A stretch of DNA of 64,000 nt from Cellulomonas humilata (GTDB lineage: Bacteria > Actinomycetota > Actinomycetes > Actinomycetales > Cellulomonadaceae), in contig NZ_JAUSVB010000001.1 in NCBI RefSeq assembly GCF_030814415.1, positions 868,001 through 932,000 of the forward strand, given 5' to 3'. Position 1 is the first letter of the stretch, and every line of letters starts with the position of its first letter. Of this stretch, positions 26,225 through 34,739 are shown in pieces. The notes beneath the pieces were generated by a model that did no database searches, was not told the origin of the DNA, and saw only the letters and a list, made by a program, of their open reading frames with translations. The translations under genes and the position numbers were made by a program.

Positions 26225-26719
26225 GTGCAGACGTCCCCGCCAGTCCTGGCTGCGGTCGTCGTCGTGTCCGACCGGTCCGCCGCCGGCGAGCGCGAGGACC
26301 GCTCCGGTCCCACGGCCGTCGAGAGGCTGGAAGCAGCAGGCTTCACGGTGGCCGGCGTGGCGGTGGTGCCCGACGGGACTCGTTCGGTGGAGTCGGCGCT
26401 CCGCGTCGCCCTCACTGCGGGCGCACGGCTGGTCGTCACCTCCGGCGGGACCGGCGTCGGCCCGCGCGACCAGACGCCCGAGGGCACGCTCCCGGTGATC
26501 GACCGGCACCTGCCCGGCATCGCCGAGCTGCTCCGGCGCGAGGGCGCGACCACCGTCCCGACGGCGGTCCTCTCGCGCGGGCTCGCGGGCGTGACCGAGG
26601 ACGGCGCGCTCGTCGTCAACCTGCCGGGCTCGCCGGGAGGTGTGCGCGACGGGCTCGACGTGCTGCTGCCGCTCGTCGGCCACGTGCTCGACCAGGTGGC
26701 GGGCGGTGATCACCGATGA
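26225..26719 (+). CDS. mog: Molybdopterin adenylyltransferase / MoaB-Mog family
   Basis: 164 residues with the MoCF-binding fold: [36 protein letters not shown] and [18 protein letters not shown]. The family adenylates molybdopterin before metal insertion by MoeA; MoaB and Mog cannot be told apart safely here. It begins a three-gene operon and overlaps moaE by 4 nt (ATGA). Confidence 0.88.
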   Translation: MQTSPPVLAAVVVVSDRSAAGEREDRSGPTAVERLEAAGFTVAGVAVVPDGTRSVESALRVALTAGARLVVTSGGTGVGPRDQTPEGTLPVIDRHLPGIAELLRREGATTVPTAVLSRGLAGVTEDGALVVNLPGSPGGVRDGLDVLLPLVGHVLDQVAGGDHR

Positions 26720-27129
26720 TCGCCCGCGTCGTCGAAGAGCCCCTCGACCTGCAGTTTCACGTGGAACATGTCAGTGATCCGCGGGCCGGGGCGGTCGCCA
26801 CGTTCATCGGGCTGGTCCGTGACCACGACCCGTCGGTCGAGGGCCGGGTCATCGGGCTGGACTACACGGCGCACCCGACCGCGCAGGACGTCCTCGAACG
26901 CCTCGCGGCCGCCGCCGCCGAGTCCCAGGACGTCATCGGCGTCGCCGTGAGCCACCGCATCGGGCACCTGGCCGTCGGGGAGGCCGCGATCGTCGCCGCA
27001 GTGTCCACCGCGCACCGTGCCGAGGCGTTCGACGTGTGCCGCGCGCTCGTCGAGACGGTCAAGGCCGAGCTCCCGGTATGGAAGCGTGAGGTCCTCGAGG
27101 ACGGTTCGCACGTATGGGTGGGTCTGTGA
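26716..27129 (+). CDS. moaE: Molybdopterin synthase catalytic subunit
   Basis: 137 residues. With thiocarboxylated MoaD it converts cyclic pyranopterin monophosphate into molybdopterin. Seen are [38 protein letters not shown] and the active-site segment [16 protein letters not shown] with both Lys residues. It overlaps mog by 4 nt and moaA by 1 nt. Confidence 0.95.
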   Translation: MIARVVEEPLDLQFHVEHVSDPRAGAVATFIGLVRDHDPSVEGRVIGLDYTAHPTAQDVLERLAAAAAESQDVIGVAVSHRIGHLAVGEAAIVAAVSTAHRAEAFDVCRALVETVKAELPVWKREVLEDGSHVWVGL

Positions 27130-28223
27130 TGAACGAGCAGCTGGTCGACCGGTTCGGGCGCGTGCACCGCGACCTGCGGATCTCGCTGACCGACCGGTGC
27201 TCGCTGCGCTGCACGTACTGCATGCCGGCGGAGGGCGTGCCGTGGCTCGCCCGCTCGACCATGCTCAGCACCGAGGAGATCGTGCACGTCGCGCGGGTGG
27301 GCGTCTCGCTGGGCATCACCGAGATCCGCCTCACCGGCGGCGAGCCGCTGCTGCGCGTCGACATCGTGGACGTCGTCCGACGGCTCACCGCCCTCACCGG
27401 TCCCGCGGGCAGTCCCGAGGTGTCCCTGACGACGAACGCGCTGCGCCTCCCGGGTCTCGCCTCGGACCTGAAGGACGCCGGACTCTCCCGCGTGAACATC
27501 AGCCTGGACACCCTGGACCGCGCGAAGTTCCTGGAGCTCACCCGCCGCGACAAGCTGGTCGAGACGCTCGCCGGGATCGCCGCCGCCGACGCCGCCGGCC
27601 TGCACCCCGTGAAGATCAACGCGGTGGCCATGCGTGGGGTCAACGACGACGAGGTGGTCGCGCTGACGCGGTTCGCCGTCGACCGGGGCTACCAGATGCG
27701 GTTCATCGAGCAGATGCCCCTCGACGCCGGGCACACGTGGGACCGCGCGCAGATGGTGACCCAGGCCGAGATCCTGGAGCGGCTGACGGCGGAGTTCACG
27801 CTCACGGAGGTGCCCGGTCGCGGTGCCGCACCCGCTGAGCTGTGGACCGTGGACGGCGGCCCCGGAACCGTCGGCGTGATCGCGTCGGTCACACAGCCGT
27901 TCTGCGGCGCCTGCGACCGACTGCGCCTCACCGCCGACGGCCAGCTGCGCGCGTGCCTGTTCTCCCAGACGGAGACGAACGTGCGCGACCTGCTGCGCGG
28001 GTCGTCGGATGCGCCCGACGCCGCAGCGATCGGGATCGGGCCGGGCCAGGCGGTCCGGATCGGCACGACGGCCCCCGCCCGGCCGGCATCCGCCGCGGTC
28101 GACGTCGACACCGCCCTCGCGGACGCGTACCGCCGGTGCCTGGCGGGCAAGAAAGCCGGTCACGACATCGACGACCCGAGCTTCCTGCAGCCCGACCGCC
28201 CGATGAGCGCGATCGGCGGCTGA
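27129..28223 (+). CDS. moaA: GTP 3',8-cyclase (radical SAM)
   Basis: 364 residues. It starts Moco synthesis by rearranging GTP. The N-terminal cluster motif is TDRCSLRCTYCMP (CX3CX2C); the C-terminal cluster is FCGACDRLRLTADGQLRACL. ITEIRLTGGEPLLR and the C-terminal Gly-Gly (SAIGG) are also family hallmarks. The start ATG overlaps the moaE stop. The gene ends 1 nt from the convergent moaD. Confidence 0.96.
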   Translation: MNEQLVDRFGRVHRDLRISLTDRCSLRCTYCMPAEGVPWLARSTMLSTEEIVHVARVGVSLGITEIRLTGGEPLLRVDIVDVVRRLTALTGPAGSPEVSLTTNALRLPGLASDLKDAGLSRVNISLDTLDRAKFLELTRRDKLVETLAGIAAADAAGLHPVKINAVAMRGVNDDEVVALTRFAVDRGYQMRFIEQMPLDAGHTWDRAQMVTQAEILERLTAEFTLTEVPGRGAAPAELWTVDGGPGTVGVIASVTQPFCGACDRLRLTADGQLRACLFSQTETNVRDLLRGSSDAPDAAAIGIGPGQAVRIGTTAPARPASAAVDVDTALADAYRRCLAGKKAGHDIDDPSFLQPDRPMSAIGG

Positions 28224-28224
28224 C

Positions 28225-28461
28225 TCAGCCGCCGGCGAACGGGGGCAGCACGTCCAGGGTGGTCCCCGCGCGCACCGGGTCGTCGCCGTCGACGCGCGTG
28301 CCGTCCGCGAGCAGCGAGCACCGGCCGAGCACCCGGTCCAGCGCGGCGCCGTGCGCGCCGACCATCGCGGCCCGGACCTGCGCGGCCGAGCCGGCGGGCA
28401 GCTGCTCCGAGTCGACCCCGGCAGCCTCCGCCGCGGCGGCGAAGTAGCGGACCGTGATCAC
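28225..28461 (-). CDS. moaD: MoaD/ThiS-family sulfur carrier
   Basis: 78 residues with the ubiquitin-like fold (VITVRYFAAAAEAAGVDSEQ, LRAGTTLDVLPPFAGG-type end). The C-terminal Gly-Gly is adenylated and thiocarboxylated by MoeZ, then feeds sulfur to MoaE. It is the last gene of the minus-strand Moco operon; its GTG overlaps the stop of the DUF6457 gene (GTGA). Confidence 0.92.
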   Translation of the reverse strand: MITVRYFAAAAEAAGVDSEQLPAGSAAQVRAAMVGAHGAALDRVLGRCSLLADGTRVDGDDPVRAGTTLDVLPPFAGG

Positions 28462-28718
28462 TGGTCGGCGTTCCACGCGGCCGCGCGCGCCTCGATCCAG
28501 GCGAGGACGTCCGAGGAGTTGGAGCTCGCAGCGGCCAGACCGGCGACGAACATGGTCACCGGGACGGCGGGGCGGGCCACCTGGTGGGCGACGTCGGAGG
28601 ACACCTGGAGCAGCCGGTCGATGTCGACGAGCTCCCTCTCGACGCCCAGCGCGGCCGTGATCTGGTCGATCCATTCCGGCAGGTCTGCGCCCGGGGCGCG
28701 GCGGGGGTCGTCGGTCAT
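28458..28718 (-). CDS. DUF6457 protein of the Moco cluster
   Basis: 86 residues: LPEWIDQITAALGVERELVD, then a helical VSSDVAHQVARPAVPVTMFV and a C-terminal DVLAWIEARAAAWN. This matches the small helical domain annotated as DUF6457, often found with or fused to MobA-like proteins in actinobacteria. The function is unknown; position points to a helper of MobA or MoaD. It is joined to its neighbours by ATGA (upstream mobA) and GTGA (downstream moaD) overlaps. Confidence 0.8.
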   Translation of the reverse strand: MTDDPRRAPGADLPEWIDQITAALGVERELVDIDRLLQVSSDVAHQVARPAVPVTMFVAGLAAASSNSSDVLAWIEARAAAWNADQ

Positions 28719-29413
28719 GGGTCGATCCTGTCACTGAGCCTCGCGTCGAGGCGCTCGACGTCGGCCCAGGTGTCGGCATCGGCCGTCGCTTCGTCGTCGT
28801 CGACGACGTCCGCCAGACGCAGGCCCTCGACGAGCCGGTGCACCGCGGCGCCATGGACAGTCGGGAGCCCGTCGAGCGCCGTGCGCAAGGACGTGCGTCG
28901 ATAGACGGCAACCAGGTGCTGCGGCCGTCCGTCGGCGCCGACCATCCGGGCGCCGTCCACGACGGTCGGCTCGGCGGAGGCCGGTCCACCAGCGGGCGCG
29001 CCACCGGTCGCGGCGTCGAGCAGGTCGGGGAGGACCCGGCCAGCGCCGGGCACGTCGCACGCGAGGACGACGACGAGGTCCGGGCCGTCCGCGGGGAGCG
29101 CGTCGAGTCCGGCCGCCAGACCGGCGAGGGGTCCGCCGTCCGGCGGGTCTTCGAGCACCGTCGCGATCCCGGGGCGCGCGACCTGCGGCGGGCCGACGAC
29201 GACCACGTGCGATGCGCCGGCGACAGCGGCGAGCGCGCGGTCGAGCAGGGCGACGCCGCCGACCTCGACGTCGGGCTTGCTCGCTCCGCCGAGCCGACGA
29301 GCACGCCCGCCGGCGAGCACGATCGCGTCGAAGGCCGGACGAGCCACGACGTCGCCGGTTCCGGCATCGCCGGCGGGCGCTCGCCCCACCGCGTCGTCGC
29401 CAGGCTGCGTCAC
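28715..29413 (-). CDS. mobA: Molybdenum cofactor guanylyltransferase / NTP transferase
   Basis: 232 residues. The N-terminal nucleotide-binding motif is FDAIVLAGGRARRLGGASKP, followed by DLVVVLACDVPG with the metal-binding Asp. MobA-type enzymes attach GMP (or CMP) to Mo-molybdopterin; guanylyl specificity is inferred from context. The GTG start overlaps the moaC stop (GTGA); an unstructured lead of about 25 residues precedes the conserved part, so a later GTG start is possible. Confidence 0.85.
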   Translation of the reverse strand: MTQPGDDAVGRAPAGDAGTGDVVARPAFDAIVLAGGRARRLGGASKPDVEVGGVALLDRALAAVAGASHVVVVGPPQVARPGIATVLEDPPDGGPLAGLAAGLDALPADGPDLVVVLACDVPGAGRVLPDLLDAATGGAPAGGPASAEPTVVDGARMVGADGRPQHLVAVYRRTSLRTALDGLPTVHGAAVHRLVEGLRLADVVDDDEATADADTWADVERLDARLSDRIDP

Positions 29414-29886
29414 CCGCTCCGCCGCCAGTCGCCCGAGCGGCCACCGGACTTCGCCTCGAGCTGGACGTCGGCGATGCGGACGGACTTGTCGAGGCCCTTG
29501 ACCATGTCGACGACCGCGAGCGCGGCGACCGAGACTGCGGTGAGAGCCTCCATCTCGACGCCCGTGCGGTCGGCGGTCCGGACGGTGGCCGTGATGGTCA
29601 CGCCGTCGTCGGTGATGTCGAGGTCGACGACGACCCCGTGCACGCCGATGACGTGCGCGAGCGGCAGGAGCTCGGGCGTGCGCTTGGCGGCGGCGATCCC
29701 GGCGATGCGCGCGACCGCCAGGACGTCGCCCTTCGGGACGTCTCCGGACCGCAGCGCTGCGACGACCGCCGGACCGCACTCCACGCGCCCGCTCGCGGTG
29801 GCGGCGCGGACGGTGGGCTGCTTGGCCGTCACGTCGACCATCCGGGCGTGCCCGGCGGCGTCGAGGTGCGTGAACTGCTCGGTCAT
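29410..29886 (-). CDS. moaC: Cyclic pyranopterin monophosphate synthase
   Basis: 158 residues. It acts after MoaA to form cPMP. Seen are HLDAAGHARMVDVTAKQPTV, KRTPELLPLAHVIGVHGVVV, and TGVEMEALTAVSVAALAVVD followed by MVKGLDK, the active-site segment with the catalytic Lys pair. The ATG overlaps the moeA stop (ATGA). Confidence 0.96.
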   Translation of the reverse strand: MTEQFTHLDAAGHARMVDVTAKQPTVRAATASGRVECGPAVVAALRSGDVPKGDVLAVARIAGIAAAKRTPELLPLAHVIGVHGVVVDLDITDDGVTITATVRTADRTGVEMEALTAVSVAALAVVDMVKGLDKSVRIADVQLEAKSGGRSGDWRRSG

Positions 29887-31073
29887 GGGCTCACTCTCAG
29901 GACGGTGACGCGGTCGCCGGCGGCGACGTGGTCGATCTCGGCGGGGATGACGGCGAGCCCCTCGGCCAGGGCCAGTCGGGCGACGAGGTGGGAACCGGAG
30001 CCGCGCGCGGTGGCACGGGCCACGCGGTCGGGGCCGACCCAGCGCACCGGCATGAGCTGGGCGCGGCCGGGCGGGGTGGTCCAGCCCTCGTCGGCGACGG
30101 CGAGGACCGTCGGGCGCTCGACGTCGGCCAGTCCCCGCATCCGCAGCAGGGCGGGCCGGACGAACATCTCGAACGACGCGAACGAGCTCACCGGGTTGCC
30201 GGGCAGCGTGTAGATCGGGGTGCCGCCGGGGAGCCGGCCCAGGCCCTGCGGCTTGCCGGGCTGCACCGCGACGGGGATGAACTCGACGTCCGGCTGGTCG
30301 ATGAGCGCGGCCTTGACCACGTCGTAGGCGCCGACGCTGACGCCGCCGGACGTGACGATCGCGTCGACGTCGAGGCCGAGGAGCAGGTCGCGCAGCGCGT
30401 CCACGTCATCGGGGACCGGGCCGATCCGCACGGCCACGCCACCGGCCTCGCGGACGGCGGCGGCGAGCAGCCAGGAGTTGGAGTCGGGGATCTGGCCCCG
30501 GCGCAACGGCGACCCGGGCGGCACCAGCTCGTCGCCGGTGGAGACGACCGCGACGCGCGGCCGGCGGTGGACCCGGACCGTGGCGCGGCCGAGCGAGGCC
30601 ACCGCGGCGATGGCAGCGGGTCCGAGCAGCGTGCCCGCAGCGACGACGACGTCGCCGGGGACGGCGTCCTCGCCCGCGCGCCGGACGTGCGTGCCCGCCG
30701 CCGGCGCGTCCCGGACCAGCACGGTCACCGTCCCGGCGTCCGTCAGCTCGACGGGGACGATCGTGTCCGCACCCGGGGGGACCGGCGCCCCCGTCATGAT
30801 CCGCGCGGCCGATCCGGCGACCACGACGGGCTCGTCCGCGGACCCCGCAGGCAGGTCGGCGACCACCCGCAGCGTCACCGGCAGCGCGGAGACGTCGGCG
30901 TGCCGGACCGCGTAGCCGTCCATCGCCGAGTTGTCCCAGCGCGGCAGGAGCTCGTCGGTCCGCAGGTCGTCGGCGAGGACCAGCCCGTCGGCGTCGTCGA
31001 GCGACACCTCGATCGCGGGGAGCGGGTCGGCCAGGGCGAGGGCCGCCGCGCGGTGGTCCGTGAGGGAGCGCAC
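29883..31073 (-). CDS. moeA: Molybdopterin molybdenumtransferase
   Basis: 396 residues. It inserts molybdate into adenylated molybdopterin. The domains are seen in order: PRWDNSAMDGYAVR, RIMTGAPVPPGADTIVPVE, the MoCF-binding core (VAVVSTGDELVPPG, IVTSGGVSVGAYDVVK, YTLPGNPVSSFASFEMFVRP) and a C-terminal beta domain. The GTG at 31073 was chosen because the residues after it (VRSLTDH) align with the usual MoeA N-terminus; a GTG 21 nt upstream is possible. It follows moeZ by 2 nt. Confidence 0.95.
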   Translation of the reverse strand: MRSLTDHRAAALALADPLPAIEVSLDDADGLVLADDLRTDELLPRWDNSAMDGYAVRHADVSALPVTLRVVADLPAGSADEPVVVAGSAARIMTGAPVPPGADTIVPVELTDAGTVTVLVRDAPAAGTHVRRAGEDAVPGDVVVAAGTLLGPAAIAAVASLGRATVRVHRRPRVAVVSTGDELVPPGSPLRRGQIPDSNSWLLAAAVREAGGVAVRIGPVPDDVDALRDLLLGLDVDAIVTSGGVSVGAYDVVKAALIDQPDVEFIPVAVQPGKPQGLGRLPGGTPIYTLPGNPVSSFASFEMFVRPALLRMRGLADVERPTVLAVADEGWTTPPGRAQLMPVRWVGPDRVARATARGSGSHLVARLALAEGLAVIPAEIDHVAAGDRVTVLRVSP

Positions 31074-31075
31074 GG

Positions 31076-32182
31076 TCAGCGCGCGTCCATCCACGCCAGG
31101 ATCCCGCCGTCGACGTTCGACGCGTCGAAGCCGGCCCCACGCAGGATCTTCGCCGCGGTCAGCGAGCGGGCGCCCACCTGGCAGTGCACGACGATCTCCT
31201 GGTCGCGCGGCAGGTCGGCCAGCGCGGTGCCGTCGAACACCGACCCCAGCGGCACGAGCACCGCGCCGGGGATGGACGCCTGGGCGTACTCGGCGGGCTC
31301 CCGCACGTCGATGAGCAGGAAGTCGTCCGTGCCTGCCTCGCGGGCGGCGAGCCTGCGGACCAGCTCGGGGGCGGTGACGACGGGGACGTCGGACATGGGG
31401 AGGACCTCCAGGCGTGGGCTTCTTGTAGGGCGGCCGACGAGGGGGACCTCGGTCCACCGGCCGCGCAGGGCGTCGACGACGAGCACGCGGCCGAGCAGCG
31501 GCTCGCCCGTGCCGGTCAGGAGCTTGACCACCTCGGTGGCCATGACCGAGCCGATCTGCCCGCAGAGCGCGCCGAGCACGCCCGCCTCGGCGCAGGACGG
31601 CACCTCGTCGTCGCGCGGCGGGGTGGGGAACAGGTCGCGCAGCTCTACGCCGGCGCGGCCCCAGAACACGGTCGTCTGCGCGTCGAACCGCAGCACCGAC
31701 CCCCACACCTCCGGCAGGCCCAGTCGGACGCACGCGTCGTTGACCAGGTAGCGCGTGGGGAAGTTGTCGGTCCCGTCGACGACGACGTCGTAGCCGGTCA
31801 GGATCTCGTCGACGTTCTCGCTGGTCAGCCGCGTGCGATGAGCCACCACGCGGATGTCCGGGTCGAGGGCGGCGACCGCGTCGCGCGCGCTGTCGACCTT
31901 GGCGCGGCCCACGTCGGCCGTCCCGTGGATCACCTGGCGCTGGAGGTTGCTGACGTCGACCACGTCGTCGTCGACGATCCCGATGGTCCCGACGCCGGCC
32001 GCCGCGAGGTACTGCAGCACCGGCGCGCCGAGGCCGCCCGCTCCGACGACGAGCACCCGCGCGTTGCGCAGCCGGCGCTGCCCGTCGACCCCGATCTCCG
32101 CGAGCAGCAGGTGCCGCGACCCGCGCTCGACCTGCGCAGGGGTCAGAGGCGGTCCGGGCGGGACCAGGGCAGGCAACGGCAC
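31076..32182 (-). CDS. moeZ: MoeZ/MoeBR-type adenylyltransferase-sulfurtransferase (ThiF + rhodanese)
   Basis: 368 residues. The ThiF/E1-like part (1-265) has VLVVGAGGLGAPVLQYLAAAG for ATP and DGTDNFPTRYLVNDAC, plus the conserved Cys in EVPSCAEAGVLG. A rhodanese domain follows (FLLIDVREPAEY, then VVHCQVGARSLTAA with the persulfide Cys). It activates and thiocarboxylates MoaD and related carriers. It heads the minus-strand Moco operon moeZ-moeA-moaC-mobA-DUF6457-moaD. Confidence 0.93.
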   Translation of the reverse strand: MPLPALVPPGPPLTPAQVERGSRHLLLAEIGVDGQRRLRNARVLVVGAGGLGAPVLQYLAAAGVGTIGIVDDDVVDVSNLQRQVIHGTADVGRAKVDSARDAVAALDPDIRVVAHRTRLTSENVDEILTGYDVVVDGTDNFPTRYLVNDACVRLGLPEVWGSVLRFDAQTTVFWGRAGVELRDLFPTPPRDDEVPSCAEAGVLGALCGQIGSVMATEVVKLLTGTGEPLLGRVLVVDALRGRWTEVPLVGRPTRSPRLEVLPMSDVPVVTAPELVRRLAAREAGTDDFLLIDVREPAEYAQASIPGAVLVPLGSVFDGTALADLPRDQEIVVHCQVGARSLTAAKILRGAGFDASNVDGGILAWMDAR

Positions 32183-32188
32183 GCGACC

Positions 32189-32194
32189 AACCTA
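32189..32194 (-). promoter_or_regulatory. -10 box of a probable leaderless transcript (moeZ operon)
   Basis: On the minus strand TAGGTT ends 6 nt before the GTG of moeZ; no Shine-Dalgarno sequence is present. Confidence 0.5.
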
Positions 32195-32244
32195 CGTCCC
32201 GACGAGCGGCGCGTCGGCCACCCCTGAACCCTGCATGAGTGACG

Positions 32245-33417
32245 TCACGGGGCCGGGTCCAGCGTCCGCTGCCACGCGACGATCCGGTCCACGGCCGCGC
32301 GGACCACGTCGACCGAGGACGCGAACGACAGTCGTACCCAGCTGCGCCCGTCGACCGGGTCGAAGTCGGTGCCGGGTGTCAGTGCCACGCCGGCCTCGTC
32401 GAGAAGCCGCGCGCACCACGTGATCGAGTCCAGGCCGCTGGCGGAGATGTCGCCGTACAGGTAGAACGCGCCGTCCGCCGGGGCGATCCGCGACCAGCCG
32501 AGCTCGGGCAGCCGCGCGAGCAGGTGCTCGCGGGCCGCGGCGTACCGCTCGACGTTCTGCCGGGCGGCCGCGTACCCCTCGGGACTGAACGCCGCGATCG
32601 CCGCCTGCTGGGCGAGGGCCGGCGGGCACAGGGCGACGTTGCCGGCGAGCGCGTCGACGACGGACAGCAGGTCGTCCGGGAGGATCAGCCAGCCGAGGCG
32701 CCAGCCCGTCATCGCCCAGTACTTGGAGAACGAGTTCACGACGACGGCACCGCTGTCGAGGTAGTGGGCGGCGGTCGCGGTCTCCTCGGAGCCGTACGTG
32801 ATGCCGTGGTAGATCTCGTCGCTGACCAGCCGGACGCCGTGCGTCCCGCACCAGGCCGCGAGCGCGGCGAGCTCGTCGGGGTCGATCATCGTGCCGGTCG
32901 GGTTGGCCGGGCTGGCGATCACCAGCCCCTCCACCGGGGGGTCGAGCGCCGCGAGCTGCGCGACGGTCGGCTGGTAGCGGGTCTCGGGGCCGCACGGGAC
33001 GATCACGACCTCGCACCCGAGCGCGGCGAGGATGTTCGCGTACGCGGGGTAGCCGGGCACGGCGAGGGCCACCCGGTCGCCCACGTCGAAGGCCGCGAGG
33101 AACGCGAGGACGAACCCGCCGGACGAGCCCGTGGTGACGGCGACCCGACGGGGGTCGAGGGAGACGTCGTACCGGTCGCGGTAGTGCTGCGCGATCGCCG
33201 AGCGCAGCGCCGGGACGCCGAGGGCCTCGGTGTATCCCAGGTCCCCAGCCGTGAGCAGGTCGATCGCCCGCTGCCGCACCACCTCGGACGCGCCCGTCGA
33301 CGGCTCGCCCGCGCACAGGTTGAGGACGTCCTCGCCGGCCGCGCGCCTCGCGTTCGCGGCGGCCAGGATCTCCATCACGGCGAACGGCGGGACGTGCGCG
33401 CGGGCGGCAACCTTCAT
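32245..33417 (-). CDS. Class I/II pyridoxal-phosphate aminotransferase
   Basis: 390 residues: LNLCAGEPSTGASEVVRQRA, GYTEALGVPALRSAIAQHY, VIASPANPTGTMIDPDEL, VSDEIYHGITYG and SFSKYWAMTGWRLGW with the PLP Lys. It is an AspC/PatA-like enzyme of fold type I. The amino donor cannot be told from sequence. The ATG at 33417 was chosen over one 18 nt upstream because the family start aligns there. It stands alone between two hairpins or gene ends. Confidence 0.85.
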   Translation of the reverse strand: MKVAARAHVPPFAVMEILAAANARRAAGEDVLNLCAGEPSTGASEVVRQRAIDLLTAGDLGYTEALGVPALRSAIAQHYRDRYDVSLDPRRVAVTTGSSGGFVLAFLAAFDVGDRVALAVPGYPAYANILAALGCEVVIVPCGPETRYQPTVAQLAALDPPVEGLVIASPANPTGTMIDPDELAALAAWCGTHGVRLVSDEIYHGITYGSEETATAAHYLDSGAVVVNSFSKYWAMTGWRLGWLILPDDLLSVVDALAGNVALCPPALAQQAAIAAFSPEGYAAARQNVERYAAAREHLLARLPELGWSRIAPADGAFYLYGDISASGLDSITWCARLLDEAGVALTPGTDFDPVDGRSWVRLSFASSVDVVRAAVDRIVAWQRTLDPAP

Positions 33418-33430
33418 GGGGACATCGTGA

Positions 33431-33464
33431 CGCACGGGCCCGGCGTCGGTGCCGGGCCCGTGCG
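33431..33464 (-). terminator. Terminator of the DUF1508 gene
   Basis: A perfect 14-bp stem (33431-33444 with 33451-33464) and 6-nt loop follow the DUF1508 stop and precede the aminotransferase start on the same strand. Confidence 0.75.
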
Positions 33465-33468
33465 GTGG

Positions 33469-33642
33469 TCAGCTGTTGTCGACGACGGCGGCTCCGGCCG
33501 CGTCGGCCTTGATGCGGTCGATGGCGCCCTGCGCGGACGGCTTCGCCGAGTAGCCCTCGCTGGACGCGAGGACGTTGCCGTTGGTGGCGACGATCCGGAA
33601 CCGGAACTCGCCCGCCTTGTCCTTGTAGATCTCGAACTTCAC
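33469..33642 (-). CDS. DUF1508 / YegP-family small protein
   Basis: 57 residues: VKFEIYKDKAGEFRFRIVAT, NGNVLASSEGYSAKPSAQ, then AIDRIKADA. This is a single copy of the DUF1508 repeat; E. coli YegP has two. Its function is unknown. The GTG start is preceded by GGAGG. The gene was too short for standard ORF cut-offs but has a ribosome site, family match and its own terminator. Confidence 0.88.
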   Translation of the reverse strand: MKFEIYKDKAGEFRFRIVATNGNVLASSEGYSAKPSAQGAIDRIKADAAGAAVVDNS

Positions 33643-33730
33643 GCCAGCCTCCGAGGGTGGTCCGCGGTTGCCGTCGGCGTGCGTCGACGGTCCGGCCAGT
33701 CTGGCGCGTCGTGCGGCGGGCCGCCCGGTC

Positions 33731-33736
33731 TAGCCT
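33731..33736 (+). promoter_or_regulatory. -10 box of a probable leaderless transcript (corA)
   Basis: TAGCCT ends 7 nt before the GTG of corA; no Shine-Dalgarno sequence is present. Confidence 0.5.
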
Positions 33737-33743
33737 TCGACCT

Positions 33744-34739
33744 GTGATCGTGGACTGCGCGCTCTACTCCGACGGCCGGCGCCGTCACCGCCTCGACGAC
33801 CTGCGCGTGGCGCTGCGCGAGGCCGAGAAGGACGACGGGTTCGTCTGGATCGGCCTCGTCGAGCCGACGGCCGACGAGTTCGACGCGATCGCGGAGGGCT
33901 TCGAGCTGCCGGAGCTCGCCATCGAGGACGCGATCCGCGCGCATCAGCGACCCAAGCTCGAGCGGTACAGCGGCGTGACGTTCGCCGTCGTGAAGCCCGT
34001 GCACTACGTGGACCACGTCGAGGTGGTGGAGGTCAGCGAGCTGGCCATCTTCCTGGGCGAGCGGTTCGTCATCGTGGTCCGGCACGGGGAGACCACGATC
34101 CCCGCGCAGGTGCGGGCCGCGCTCGAGGCCGACCCCGAGATGCTCATCCACGGGCCGCCCGCGGTGCTGCACGGGATCCTGGACCGGGCTGTCGACCAGT
34201 ACCTCGACGTGACGGCCGCGATCGACGAGGACCTGGACCAGATCGAGGACCAGGTGTTCGGCGACGACCCCGGCCACGACCACGCCGAGCGCATCTACAA
34301 GCTCAAGCGCGAGGTGCAGCAGTTCCGGCGCGCGGTGGTGCCCCTGGTGGGTCCGCTGACCCGGCTCGCCGAGGAGGAGGTGCCCTGCGTCCCCGCCTAC
34401 GCGCGCCCGTACTTCCGCGACGTCCAGGACCACGCCCTGCGGGCCGCGGAGCTGATCGAGGCGGCCGACGCTCTGCTCACCAACGTCCTGCAGGCCGACC
34501 TGGCCCAGGTCACCGTCGAGCAGAACCGCGTGTCCGTCCAGCAGAACTCCGACATGCGCAAGATCTCGTCGTGGGCGGCCATCGCGCTGGTGCCCACCGC
34601 GATCGCCGGCCTCTACGGCATGAACTTCGACTATCTGCCGGCCATGCACTCGCCGTTCGGCTTCTGGGCCGTGCTGGCGGGGATCGGCGCGATCTGCTTC
34701 GTCCTCTACCGCGCCTTCCGGCGCAACCGCTGGCTCTAG
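33744..34739 (+). CDS. corA: CorA-family magnesium/cobalt transporter
   Basis: 331 residues. A large cytoplasmic N-terminal domain is followed by two C-terminal transmembrane segments, with the selectivity motif in AGLYGMNFDYLPAMHSPFGF between them. The long stalk helix contains VTVEQNRVSVQQNSDMRKIS. It forms a pentameric Mg2+ channel in the family. Its stop codon overlaps the stop of the convergent glutathione peroxidase gene in a shared CTAG. Confidence 0.94.
   Translation: MIVDCALYSDGRRRHRLDDLRVALREAEKDDGFVWIGLVEPTADEFDAIAEGFELPELAIEDAIRAHQRPKLERYSGVTFAVVKPVHYVDHVEVVEVSELAIFLGERFVIVVRHGETTIPAQVRAALEADPEMLIHGPPAVLHGILDRAVDQYLDVTAAIDEDLDQIEDQVFGDDPGHDHAERIYKLKREVQQFRRAVVPLVGPLTRLAEEEVPCVPAYARPYFRDVQDHALRAAELIEAADALLTNVLQADLAQVTVEQNRVSVQQNSDMRKISSWAAIALVPTAIAGLYGMNFDYLPAMHSPFGFWAVLAGIGAICFVLYRAFRRNRWL

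Noticed and set aside
29928-31751. 607-residue open frame on the plus strand
   Set aside because: It is antisense to moeA and moeZ, which have conserved motifs throughout.
32239-32248. GTGACGTCAC palindrome near moeZ
   Set aside because: It overlaps the stop codon of the aminotransferase gene and is short; no second site supports an operator.
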